Origin: an uncultured Phascolarctobacterium sp. | Lineage (GTDB): Bacteria > Bacillota > Negativicutes > Acidaminococcales > Acidaminococcaceae | Reading direction: 5' to 3' | NCBI GenBank assembly: GCA_934234275.1 | Contig: CAKQHU010000007.1 | Coordinates: 1 to 23,883, forward strand | Length of the DNA stretch: 23,883 bases | Shown here: one piece after another, positions 1 through 6,534 of the stretch | Numbering within the stretch: position 1 is the first letter of the stretch | How the letters are laid out: the number at the start of each line of letters is the position of its first letter | Notes under the pieces: model-generated | The model's input: the letters and a program-made list of their open reading frames with translations, nothing else | What the model was told of the DNA's origin: nothing | The model's database searches: none | Position numbers and translations under genes: made by a program

Positions 1-396
1 AGCCTGAATCATGATTTTGATGATAACTTATCTGCGTATGCTTCTTATACCTATGTTCAGGTTAAGCAGGATAAAGGCTACGGTTTTGCCAAGGATTTGA
101 CTACTAAACCGAATATTTATCGCGCAGGCTTGAAGTATAAGAATGCGGATTGGCTGTTTACCCTGAACGCTAATGCTGTTACCGGACAATCTGAAAAACA
201 ATTTGTAGACAGCAGTTATTTCACCTTAGACCTTGGTGCACAGTATAAGATTAACGATAATGCCAAGCTGTTCATCAATGGCTACAATCTGACCAATGCA
301 CGCTATGCTGAATTCGGCGGCTTGTACAAAAACGGCGAAGCAAGATACCCGATGGCAGGACGTTCCTTCATAATCGGCGCAGAATACACCTTCTAA
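1..396 (+). CDS. TonB-dependent outer-membrane receptor A, C-terminal fragment
   Basis: The frame is open from the first base of the window and stops at TAA 394-396, giving 131 residues of the 3' end of a larger gene. The sequence alternates short polar turns with amphipathic strands typical of a TonB-dependent receptor beta-barrel. It contains a late-barrel segment of the type 'LFINGYNLTNARYAE', close to the last strands of the three complete receptors downstream. It ends in EYTF, a terminal aromatic residue that is the usual outer-membrane assembly signal. The signal peptide, TonB box, plug and most of the barrel lie upstream of the window, so the ligand cannot be judged. A strong terminator follows at 417-443, so it does not seem to be co-transcribed with the next gene. 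It is probably a fourth paralogue of receptors B, C and D. Confidence 0.9.
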   Translation, partial: SLNHDFDDNLSAYASYTYVQVKQDKGYGFAKDLTTKPNIYRAGLKYKNADWLFTLNANAVTGQSEKQFVDSSYFTLDLGAQYKINDNAKLFINGYNLTNARYAEFGGLYKNGEARYPMAGRSFIIGAEYTF

Positions 397-416
397 TAGC
401 ATAACAGTTTAACCCC

Positions 417-443
417 AAAGGCGGCGCACTGCGCCGCCTTTTT
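417..443 (+). terminator. Rho-independent terminator after receptor A
   Basis: A perfect 11-bp stem (AAAGGCGGCGC pairing with GCGCCGCCTTT) surrounds an ACT loop and ends in a run of T, 21 bases after the receptor A stop codon. This is a textbook intrinsic terminator and separates receptor A from SBP-A. Confidence 0.93.
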
Positions 444-477
444 GCTGTTGTATGGCGAACATTCTCTTTAATCCTTC

Positions 478-508
478 TTGACTATCATAGTGCTATATAC
501 TTTATAAT
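478..508 (+). promoter_or_regulatory. MerR-type promoter/operator A (19-bp spacer) for SBP-A
   Basis: TTGACT at 478-483 and TATAAT at 503-508 are separated by exactly 19 bp. The spacer region carries an imperfect dyad, ACTATCA (481-487) and ATATACT (495-501), separated by 7 bp. The -35, dyad halves and -10 sit at the same offsets as in the promoters at 10261 and 13567. A 19-bp spacer is too long for unaided sigma-70 RNA polymerase and is typical of MerR-activated promoters. Assigning it to the MerR protein encoded at 1637-2476 is an inference. Confidence 0.75.
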
Positions 509-527
509 ATAAATTACTGTATTATCG

Positions 528-554
528 GCATTATTGCAGATAAGTCAATAATGC
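528..554 (+). promoter_or_regulatory. Perfect 9-bp hairpin in the SBP-A leader
   Basis: GCATTATTG (528-536) pairs perfectly with CAATAATGC (546-554) around a 9-base loop. It lies in the predicted 5' untranslated region between promoter A and the ribosome binding site. The hairpin has no T tract and leaves the ribosome binding site near 574-579 free. It could be an RNA element or a second protein-binding dyad; the sequence does not say which. Confidence 0.4.
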
Positions 555-588
555 TGAAGTAAAATGATGAGAATAGAGGCATTGAAGC

Positions 589-1566
589 ATGAAGAAAATT
601 TTTTGTTTATTGCTGTTGCTGCTGCTTTTGCTCACAGGCTGCGGACAAGGCAGCGGCGGTAAAGACGCTGCCGCAGGCGGCAGCTACACTGTAACTGACG
701 AGCATGGAACAGTGACTACGTTCAAGCAGGCACCGCAAAAGGTACTGACGCTGGCACTCAGCAGCGATGGTATAATCATGGGCCTGGGCATGGAAGATAA
801 ATTGGTTGCCGTCAATTATCTTGCCGATGACCCAGTAAGCTCCAACCTTGTAGAGCAGGCTAAAAAAATTCAGCACAAAATCAAAAACCCTTCGGCCGAA
901 GAGGTGCTTGCGCTGAAGCTGGACGTAGTCTTTACCTACGATTGGAGCGACATGAACCGTGTCGAAAATTTGCGCAACCTGGGCATGAACGTTATTGTTT
1001 TGAAGGGACCTGCAACTATTGAGGATATCAGACATAACGTGCGCACCATTGCTAAAGCCATGCACGCCGACAGTAAGGGAGAAGAGCTGGTGAAGCTGAT
1101 GGACAGCAGACTGGCGCAGGTTAAGCAGCAGGTAGCGGCGCTTAAGCTGGAGCAGCCGAAGAAAATCGTACTTGTTTCCTTGATGAGCTCCTACGGTGGC
1201 GAGGGCTGTATTTTTGACGACATGTGCAAGGAAGCAGGCGTTATCAACGGCGTTTCAGCCGCAGGTATAAAAAACGGCCAGCAGGTTACCAAGGAAATGC
1301 TGGTGAATATTAATCCTGATTTGCTGATAATGCCGGTGTACAATGACCATGGCAATTTTGATATCAAAAAATATAATCGGGAATTTTTGGAGGACCCGTC
1401 GCTGCAGACTATGCGCGCAATTAAAAATAAGCAACTGTTTTATCCCAATGAGGGTTATATTTACAACTGCTCGCAGGATGTAGTCTTCGGCGTACAGGAG
1501 ATTGCTCATGCTGCTTATGGCGAAGCCTTCGCTATGCATGGAGTGCAGCATTTAAGGGTGAAGTGA
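589..1566 (+). CDS. Lipoprotein solute-binding protein A (BtuF/FepB-like, ABC uptake)
   Basis: This 325-residue protein starts with a lipoprotein signal: MKK, nine consecutive Leu, then the lipobox LTGC with the lipidated Cys at residue 18. The start ATG is preceded by TAGAGG at a 9-base spacing. The remainder has the layout of the periplasmic-binding-protein fold used for vitamin B12, heme and siderophore chelates. An N-terminal domain contains 'VLTLALSSDGIIMGLG' and 'EEVLALKLDVVFTYDW', and a long linking helix precedes a C-terminal domain with 'INPDLLIMPVY'. It would capture a chelate or tetrapyrrole at the outer face of the inner membrane and pass it to an FecCD-type permease, which is not in this window. 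It appears monocistronic, driven by promoter A and ended by the convergent terminator at 1589-1638. It is more distant from SBP-B and SBP-C than those are from each other, so it may bind a different ligand. Confidence 0.88.
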   Translation: MKKIFCLLLLLLLLLTGCGQGSGGKDAAAGGSYTVTDEHGTVTTFKQAPQKVLTLALSSDGIIMGLGMEDKLVAVNYLADDPVSSNLVEQAKKIQHKIKNPSAEEVLALKLDVVFTYDWSDMNRVENLRNLGMNVIVLKGPATIEDIRHNVRTIAKAMHADSKGEELVKLMDSRLAQVKQQVAALKLEQPKKIVLVSLMSSYGGEGCIFDDMCKEAGVINGVSAAGIKNGQQVTKEMLVNINPDLLIMPVYNDHGNFDIKKYNREFLEDPSLQTMRAIKNKQLFYPNEGYIYNCSQDVVFGVQEIAHAAYGEAFAMHGVQHLRVK

Positions 1567-1588
1567 AAAGCATAATATCGAAAAAAAC

Positions 1589-1638
1589 AAAATCTGCACC
1601 GCTCAGCATTGTATACGATACCGAATGGTGCAGATTTT
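1589..1638. terminator. Bidirectional terminator between SBP-A and merR
   Basis: AAAATCTGCACC (1589-1600) pairs perfectly over 12 bp with GGTGCAGATTTT (1627-1638). T-rich tracts follow on both strands: TTTTAATTTT on the + side, and TTTTG plus seven T on the minus side. The stem reaches into the stop codon of the minus-strand regulator (1637-1639), so the two convergent genes share one compact terminator. Confidence 0.85.
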
Positions 1639-2476
1639 AATTTTCATCAGGCTCAACCCGCAGGGAAATCTGGTAGATATATTCTTCTGGCTCAGGTGTC
1701 ATCCAGTGATTTTTCAGCGGCATAATATAAAGATTGTCTACGGCGTGCAGCTTATTACGCTGCATATAAGCTTTAAAAAGCTCCGCCAGCTCCTGTACAT
1801 GCTCACGGAAGGTTCCACGAAAGCGTTGCGTCATATAGAGTCCTGCAGGGCGGGTGTAGCACTCCATTTTGCCATGGTAATCGTGGTTAACACTGGAAAA
1901 GTAGGCCAGCGGTCGGCTGTATTCACCTGCCAGAAAGCAATCCTTGTCTGCCACCCAGCCGACAGCTTTTTCCTTGAAATGCTCTTTGGAAAAAACCTTC
2001 AGATTATGTCTGGCAAGGATTTTAATGCTTTCGTCGCCGCTGCATTCCGGCGGCACAGGACTGAGCAGGAATCGCTTGGTACGACGGAAGGTGACGGTTA
2101 TCTGGTCAAGCCGGCTTTCACGGATTTTGTCGAGCTGCTGAAAAACAGCGTGAATATTTTTGCGTATTTTTTCGTTACGTGCAATAATTTCTTCGCACTC
2201 CCGGTCCTTGGCCTTCAAAATAGTCTGCAGACTGTCAATGCTGCGCTCAGCAAGGTATTCCTTGATTTTAGAAATAGGTATTCCCAACTTGCGCATATTT
2301 AAGATGATTTCCAATAATAAATACTGTTTGAGGGAATAATGGCGATAGTTGTTTTCAGAAATGAATTCCGGGGACAGAACGCCCATTTTATCGTAGTAAA
2401 GCAAGGTTTGCTTCGGCAGCTCAAAAAGATCTGCCAGCTCGCCTGCAGTATAGTATAGCTTGGGATTTTTGCTCAT
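1637..2476 (-). CDS. MerR-family transcriptional regulator with GyrI-like effector domain
   Basis: The protein is 279 residues. Residues about 8-75 form a MerR winged helix-turn-helix, with 'YTAGELADLFELPKQTLLYYDKMG' characters followed by an NNYRHYS-type wing and a 'LRKLGIPISKIKEYL'-like helix. Residues about 80-122 form a charged dimerisation helix. The C-terminal half (about 125-279) resembles the GyrI-like/BmrR-type small-molecule domain, ending in 'EEYIYQISLRVEPDEN'. The four Cys residues are scattered and do not form a metal-sensor loop of the MerR/ZntR/CueR type. A small-molecule ligand is therefore more likely than a bare metal ion. The start ATG follows AAGGTGA at a suitable distance. 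It is the only regulator in the window, and the five 19-bp-spacer promoters nearby fit the known MerR activation mechanism. The effector is unknown; a tetrapyrrole is an inference. Confidence 0.88.
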   Translation of the reverse strand: MSKNPKLYYTAGELADLFELPKQTLLYYDKMGVLSPEFISENNYRHYSLKQYLLLEIILNMRKLGIPISKIKEYLAERSIDSLQTILKAKDRECEEIIARNEKIRKNIHAVFQQLDKIRESRLDQITVTFRRTKRFLLSPVPPECSGDESIKILARHNLKVFSKEHFKEKAVGWVADKDCFLAGEYSRPLAYFSSVNHDYHGKMECYTRPAGLYMTQRFRGTFREHVQELAELFKAYMQRNKLHAVDNLYIMPLKNHWMTPEPEEYIYQISLRVEPDEN

Positions 2477-2527
2477 AAAGTATCACCTTGGTTCTTTAAC
2501 ACAATACGTTGCGTAATAGTTATGTTT

Positions 2528-2556
2528 ATTATAACATTTATTAGTCAGATAGTGAA
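2528..2556 (-). promoter_or_regulatory. Sigma-70 promoter of the merR gene
   Basis: On the minus strand, TTCACT (2556-2551) and TATAAT (2533-2528) are separated by an ordinary 17 bp. The regulator's own promoter thus lacks the 19-bp spacer seen at its putative targets and should be active without an activator. A small dyad, TACG-TTG-CGTA (2505-2515), lies between this -10 and the start codon and could serve autoregulation; that is speculative. Confidence 0.55.
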
Positions 2557-2612
2557 GTTGGGAAGAGAAATAGTATTTAAATATAAAATCTACGTTTTGT
2601 GCGAAAAAATGC

Positions 2613-2643
2613 TTGACTGTATTATAGGTAGATACTTTACAAT
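2613..2643 (+). promoter_or_regulatory. MerR-type promoter/operator B (19-bp spacer) for the receptor B operon
   Basis: TTGACT (2613-2618) and TACAAT (2638-2643) are separated by exactly 19 bp. The spacer region contains GTAT (2619-2622) opposed by ATAC (2632-2635). The right edge, ATACT followed by TTACAAT, matches promoter A closely. The site lies about 60 bp from the divergent merR promoter. Confidence 0.72.
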
Positions 2644-2655
2644 ACACCCTAATAG

Positions 2656-2732
2656 CAATAGAAGTGATTAAGGTTAATGTTCTATGTATTGTAGAATACT
2701 TATCATTTACTTTAACAAAAGAGCTTCTATTG
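2656..2732 (+). promoter_or_regulatory. Structured 5' leader of receptor B
   Basis: CAATAGAAG (2656-2664) is exactly complementary to CTTCTATTG (2724-2732), 59 bases apart. Inside this outer stem lies a smaller perfect 5-bp hairpin, TTCTA-TGTATTG-TAGAA, near 2681-2697. The ribosome binding site at 2745-2749 stays outside the structure. No conserved cobalamin-riboswitch core box is recognisable. It may be a regulatory RNA fold or simply an AT-rich leader that pairs by chance; the 9-bp perfect outer stem makes it worth noting. Confidence 0.35.
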
Positions 2733-2754
2733 GATTTGAAGATGAGGTGTTATT

Positions 2755-4689
2755 GTGAAGAGAAGTTCTAAAGGTTTATTGATGTGTATGCTGATAACCG
2801 GTATTTGTGCCGGCAGCGCACAAGGTGTATTTGCTGAAGAAAAAATAGGCGAATTTAATCTTGATCAAATGGTTGTTACTGCCAGCAGATTGGAAGAAAG
2901 CAATTTTGAAGCGAATGCTAACGTAAATGTCGTTACTCGTAAGGATATCGAAGAAAAGCATTATCAGACGGTAAGTGACGCCCTGCGTGCTGTTCCTGGT
3001 GTTGCTATCCAAAACTACAGTGCTACCGGTGCTAACTATTCTGCAGACTATTTATATGTTAACGGTACCAGCCATGTTCTTGTTCTGATTGACGGACAGA
3101 GAGCTAATACCAATGGTTCCGTTTCCAGTGTATTCCAGCCTTCTGAAGTAAGCAATATGGATAACATTGAACGTATTGAGGTACTGAAGGGCTCTGCTTC
3201 TACTCTTTACGGCAGTGATGCTGTCGGCGGTGTAATCAATATTATTACCCGTAAGCCTAAAGCAGGCGGCGCTACTACAAAAATTTCCGGCGCTTGGGGC
3301 AGCTATGGCAAGAAAACCTATAATGTTTATAACGAAGGCATGACTAAAGGCGGCTTCTATTGGACTGTAAATGGTCAGACAGATAAAATGGGTGATTATA
3401 AGGATGGTCATGGTAATTCCACTCCCAACAAAATCGACAGCAAGAGCTATGGCGTAAAACTGGGACAAAAATTTGACGATAAAGCTGATATCAATGTTTC
3501 TTATTCCCGCTATAAGCTGGATTACGGCAGACCGGAAACAGGTTCCTCCATGATGGGACCGACTATTTTTACCGGCGGTATGACTTATGGTATCAAAGAT
3601 AATACTAAGTATGCAGTTGCTTTTGATTATAAATTTAACGATAAGCTGAGCAACAGACTGACCTATTTCTCCCGTACATCAGATTTGGATGATGATACCA
3701 GAAATCCCGCAACCTTATGGCTGATGCGCGAAAAAACCTGGGGCTTCTCTGAAGAGCTGACTTATGCAAACGGTAATCATACCATTATTGGCGGCTATGA
3801 TTACTATAAGGATGCCATGAATAAATATCATGACCAGTATACACCTAATATGACCGGTACTGTAGATAATAAGGCTTTCTTTATTCAGGACCAGATGCAG
3901 TTTGGTGCTTGGGGCTTTACTCCCGGTGTGCGCTTCTCCAAGCATTCGGAATATGGTAATAAGACCACAGGCAGTGGCGTGCTTTCCTATAAATTTAACG
4001 ACATGACCAACATGTATGTATCTTATAAGGAATTCTTCCGTGCTCCGTACATGTATGAGCTGTACAATCCATTCTATGGCAGTGAGAAGCTGAATCCTGA
4101 AGAAGGTGAAACCAAGGAAATCGGTCTTAACACACGTATTGATGACAAGACTACCTTCTCTGCTCATTACTTCCGTACGGATTCTGATAATCTTATCGGC
4201 TTCAATAGTGCTACTTGGAAATATTACAATGCAGGCGCAGAAACCATTAAGGGCTGGGATGTTCAGCTGACTAAAGCCTTTGATGATCATTTCAGTGCTA
4301 CCGCTGCGTATACACATACATATATTCCTGCAACCTCTGCAGCTGTTAATCCTAACCGCAATGGCTACATTCCTAAAGGTCAATATGATTTGACATTTAA
4401 TTATGACGATACTAAATTTAACGGCAGCCTGAATATTAAAGGTATCGTAGACCGTCCCGGCAGTAAATCTAATGAGGCGCAGGTTTTAGATACCTATAAG
4501 AGCATCTGGACTGCAAATCTTGCTTTGAACTACAAGCCTGTTAAAGGCATGAATGTATTCTTTAAGCTGAACAACATCTTTGACCGCATGTATACGGATA
4601 TGACTTATGATATGCGTAATCCTGGCGGCGATGGCTGGTATTCGCAACCGGGCCGTAACTTTGTTGCAGGCGTAGAATATACCTTCTAA
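2755..4689 (+). CDS. TonB-dependent outer-membrane receptor B
   Basis: A complete 644-residue receptor. The GTG start is supported by AGGTG ending 5 bases upstream. A signal peptide occupies residues 1-27 (cleavage after VFA), and a TonB-box-like segment, DQMVVTAS, lies at 37-44. The plug domain spans about 45-170, with 'DALRAVPGVAIQNY', 'VLVLIDGQRANT' and 'GSASTLYGSDAVGGVINIIT'. The remaining 470 residues form the barrel and end in VEYTF. An exact FRAP motif sits at residues 428-431 followed by ELYNPFYG and LNPEEGE, matching the FRAP/NPNL region found in heme, B12 and siderophore receptors. It would import a scarce ligand using TonB/ExbBD energy. It heads the apparent operon with the nitrilase, SBP-B and CobN-like protein A and is preceded by MerR-type promoter B. 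The FRAP box alone does not distinguish heme from corrinoid. Confidence 0.93.
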   Translation: MKRSSKGLLMCMLITGICAGSAQGVFAEEKIGEFNLDQMVVTASRLEESNFEANANVNVVTRKDIEEKHYQTVSDALRAVPGVAIQNYSATGANYSADYLYVNGTSHVLVLIDGQRANTNGSVSSVFQPSEVSNMDNIERIEVLKGSASTLYGSDAVGGVINIITRKPKAGGATTKISGAWGSYGKKTYNVYNEGMTKGGFYWTVNGQTDKMGDYKDGHGNSTPNKIDSKSYGVKLGQKFDDKADINVSYSRYKLDYGRPETGSSMMGPTIFTGGMTYGIKDNTKYAVAFDYKFNDKLSNRLTYFSRTSDLDDDTRNPATLWLMREKTWGFSEELTYANGNHTIIGGYDYYKDAMNKYHDQYTPNMTGTVDNKAFFIQDQMQFGAWGFTPGVRFSKHSEYGNKTTGSGVLSYKFNDMTNMYVSYKEFFRAPYMYELYNPFYGSEKLNPEEGETKEIGLNTRIDDKTTFSAHYFRTDSDNLIGFNSATWKYYNAGAETIKGWDVQLTKAFDDHFSATAAYTHTYIPATSAAVNPNRNGYIPKGQYDLTFNYDDTKFNGSLNIKGIVDRPGSKSNEAQVLDTYKSIWTANLALNYKPVKGMNVFFKLNNIFDRMYTDMTYDMRNPGGDGWYSQPGRNFVAGVEYTF

Positions 4690-4716
4690 TAGCTTAATCT
4701 TTTTTCTCATACACCA

Positions 4717-4751
4717 GTGGTGGCATAGGCACATAATGCTTATGCCACCAC
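4717..4751 (+). terminator. Intercistronic hairpin after receptor B (attenuator-like, no T tract)
   Basis: GTGGTGGCATA (4717-4727) pairs perfectly with TATGCCACCAC (4741-4751). The stem extends through three further pairs, including one G-T, to a 7-base loop. A strong stem without a clear T run is better explained as an mRNA-stabilising or partial termination element between receptor B and the downstream operon genes than as a full terminator. Confidence 0.5.
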
Positions 4752-4783
4752 ACCTATATACAGACATTTTTGGAGCGGGGTGC

Positions 4784-5560
4784 TTGATTTTGAAAATAGC
4801 CTTTTTGCATTTTGCATATTGCTGCGGATCGCAGGCAGATAATGCACAGAAAATTTTACAGGGAATGAAGCTGGCGGCACAGTATGGCGCAAGCTGGGTG
4901 CTGACGCCGGAAATGGCGTTGCAGGGTTATTATATGATGCGCAGTGATAAGCAGTTTCAGCTTGCTTCGCTGCAGAATAAGCTTTTACAGGAGTTTATGG
5001 AGGCTTGCAGGCACTACAAGCAAAGGTTGTTCTTGGGCTGCGGCTTTGTCGACGAAAAAACGCCGCATAACAGCTGCGCAATTATTTCGCCGGACGGAAC
5101 ATATTATAATCGTCACGATAAAACGAAGGTTGTGCCGTGGATAACAGAAAACTGGGCACATCCCGGAGAAAAATTTGAGGTTTGGAATTTAGAAGGTATC
5201 AATACCGGTGTTATGGTGTGTGCAGATGCATATTTTGCCGAGCACGGAGAAAAAATTGCCGAGCAGGGAGCAGAGCTTGCTGTAGTTGTTGCTGCCTGGC
5301 CGCCGGGAGGACATGCAGGACCGCCGGAGGAGGCGTGGAAGCGTTTGAGCCGTTCGGCAAATGGTATTCCGGTGCTTATCTGTAATCAGACGGGGACAGA
5401 AGGCATGGACTGCAGCCGTGCGCAAAGTGCTGTTCTTTGTGACGGAGAACTACTTTTTACTTATGAGGGAAGCGAAGCAGTGCTGATTATAGATTTTGAT
5501 GAAGAAAAGAAACAGGTTTTGTCTACAGAATTTGTAATAATAGATTTAGCAGATATTTAA
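4784..5560 (+). CDS. Carbon-nitrogen hydrolase (nitrilase superfamily)
   Basis: A cytoplasmic amidohydrolase of about 258 residues, the usual length for the family. The Glu-Lys-Cys catalytic triad is readable: Glu43 in LTPEMALQGY, Lys113 in HDKTKVVPW and Cys146 in GVMVCADAYF. The auxiliary Glu region 'ENWAHPGEKFEVW' lies between Lys and Cys. A TTG start at 4784 is chosen because GGAG lies 8 bases upstream. The in-frame ATG at 4736 falls inside the intercistronic hairpin, and a second TTG at 4790 is possible. It lies 94 bases after receptor B and 11 bases before SBP-B, inside the uptake-chelatase operon. Family members hydrolyse amides, nitriles or carbamoyl compounds. The substrate here is unknown; side-chain amides or a nitrogenous part of the imported ligand would fit the context but are only an inference. 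Confidence 0.88.
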   Translation: MILKIAFLHFAYCCGSQADNAQKILQGMKLAAQYGASWVLTPEMALQGYYMMRSDKQFQLASLQNKLLQEFMEACRHYKQRLFLGCGFVDEKTPHNSCAIISPDGTYYNRHDKTKVVPWITENWAHPGEKFEVWNLEGINTGVMVCADAYFAEHGEKIAEQGAELAVVVAAWPPGGHAGPPEEAWKRLSRSANGIPVLICNQTGTEGMDCSRAQSAVLCDGELLFTYEGSEAVLIIDFDEEKKQVLSTEFVIIDLADI

Positions 5561-5571
5561 GGTGAATGACG

Positions 5572-6516
5572 GTGAAAAAGTTAGCAGTATTTTTTATTTG
5601 TGTAATTATAGCATGTTGTTCCTGTCTGGGCTGCGGCAATGATAAGCCGGAAGGCAACGGAACGAGAGTAGTTAAGGACGCTAAAGGCTATGAGGTAAAG
5701 GTACCTGCGCATCCTATGCGGATAGTTTCCTTTTCCATCAGCTGTGATGAAATTTTGCTTGGTTTAGTGGAGCCGGAGCGCATAGCTTCTGTAAGCTATC
5801 TTTGTGATGATGCAGGAATTTCGCATGTTGTGGAAAAAAGCAAGGCTGTTAAAGAGCGCATTAAAGGAACGCCTAGCGTAGAGCGCATCATGGCCTTAAA
5901 GCCGGACCTTGTTATTTTGGGAGACTGGTGGACGCCGGACAGCATTCAGACTATCCGCGATATGGGAATCAGTGTATATGTTTATAAAACACCGTATACG
6001 GTGGCAGATATAAAAAACGCTATACGCGAAATTGCCGATGTAGTGGATGCGAAGCAGCAGGGAGAAGCGGTGATTAAGGAATATGATGCGAAAATCGCCA
6101 AGGCCCAAGCTGTCATCAAGGCTGCCAATATCAAACAGCAGAAAAAGATTGTTGTGATGTCAGGTCATGGTGTGATTGGTACTAAAGGTTCGCTTTTTGC
6201 CGATATCTGCAAATATGCGCAGGTTGATAATTGTATGAAGCAATTGCAGACAGGGCAGAATACAACGGTTTCCAAGGAGTTTATCGTTCAGTGCAATCCT
6301 GATGTCATTATTATGCCGGGGTGGAACGGTGCGCCCACTCATACTCTGGAAACAGAAAAGGAATTGCTAAATGACAAGTCTTTGCAAAGCGTCAAAGCAA
6401 TTCAAAATAAAAATCTGGTAACGCTGTCCGGTCAGGATATGTATTGTGTGAGCCAATATGTTGCTGACAGTGTTTTGGCAATTGATAAGCTGGTATATCC
6501 TGAACATTTTAAGTAA
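5572..6516 (+). CDS. Lipoprotein solute-binding protein B (BtuF/FepB-like)
   Basis: A periplasmic-binding lipoprotein of about 314 residues. The GTG start at 5572 is preferred because AAGGTGA lies 6 bases upstream. An in-frame ATG at 5566 directly abuts that Shine-Dalgarno and is less likely. The signal peptide is Cys-rich and ends in CLGC, with the probable lipidated Cys at residue 21; the -3 Cys is unusual for a lipobox. The fold is that of B12, heme and siderophore binding proteins: 'IVSFSISCDEILLGL', 'IMALKPDLVILGDWW', then 'CNPDVIIMPGWNG' in the second lobe. It is clearly closer to SBP-C than to SBP-A, sharing the ISxDEIL, DDxGIS and VYVYKTP segments. It sits 11 bases after the nitrilase and 18 bases before CobN-like A, so it is co-transcribed with both. 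No permease or ATPase is encoded nearby. Confidence 0.9.
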   Translation: MKKLAVFFICVIIACCSCLGCGNDKPEGNGTRVVKDAKGYEVKVPAHPMRIVSFSISCDEILLGLVEPERIASVSYLCDDAGISHVVEKSKAVKERIKGTPSVERIMALKPDLVILGDWWTPDSIQTIRDMGISVYVYKTPYTVADIKNAIREIADVVDAKQQGEAVIKEYDAKIAKAQAVIKAANIKQQKKIVVMSGHGVIGTKGSLFADICKYAQVDNCMKQLQTGQNTTVSKEFIVQCNPDVIIMPGWNGAPTHTLETEKELLNDKSLQSVKAIQNKNLVTLSGQDMYCVSQYVADSVLAIDKLVYPEHFK

Positions 6517-6534
6517 GCTGAGAGGAGCAGGGAG

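Noticed and set aside
1625..2302. 225-codon + strand frame over the MerR gene
   Set aside because: It is antisense to a clear winged-helix regulator with a proper start and ribosome binding site and shows no protein-family features.
2691..2710. Fur-box-like TTATCATT in the receptor B leader
   Set aside because: Only one half-site resembles a Fur box, without the inverted partner, and similar AT-rich strings are common here.
2644..2754. Cobalamin riboswitch upstream of receptor B
   Set aside because: I searched for the conserved B12-box type sequence by eye here and in the other receptor leaders and did not find it.
4736..4783. Upstream ATG start for the nitrilase
   Set aside because: It lies inside the intercistronic hairpin, lacks a Shine-Dalgarno and adds residues not typical of the family N-terminus; the TTG at 4784 has GGAG at 8 bases.
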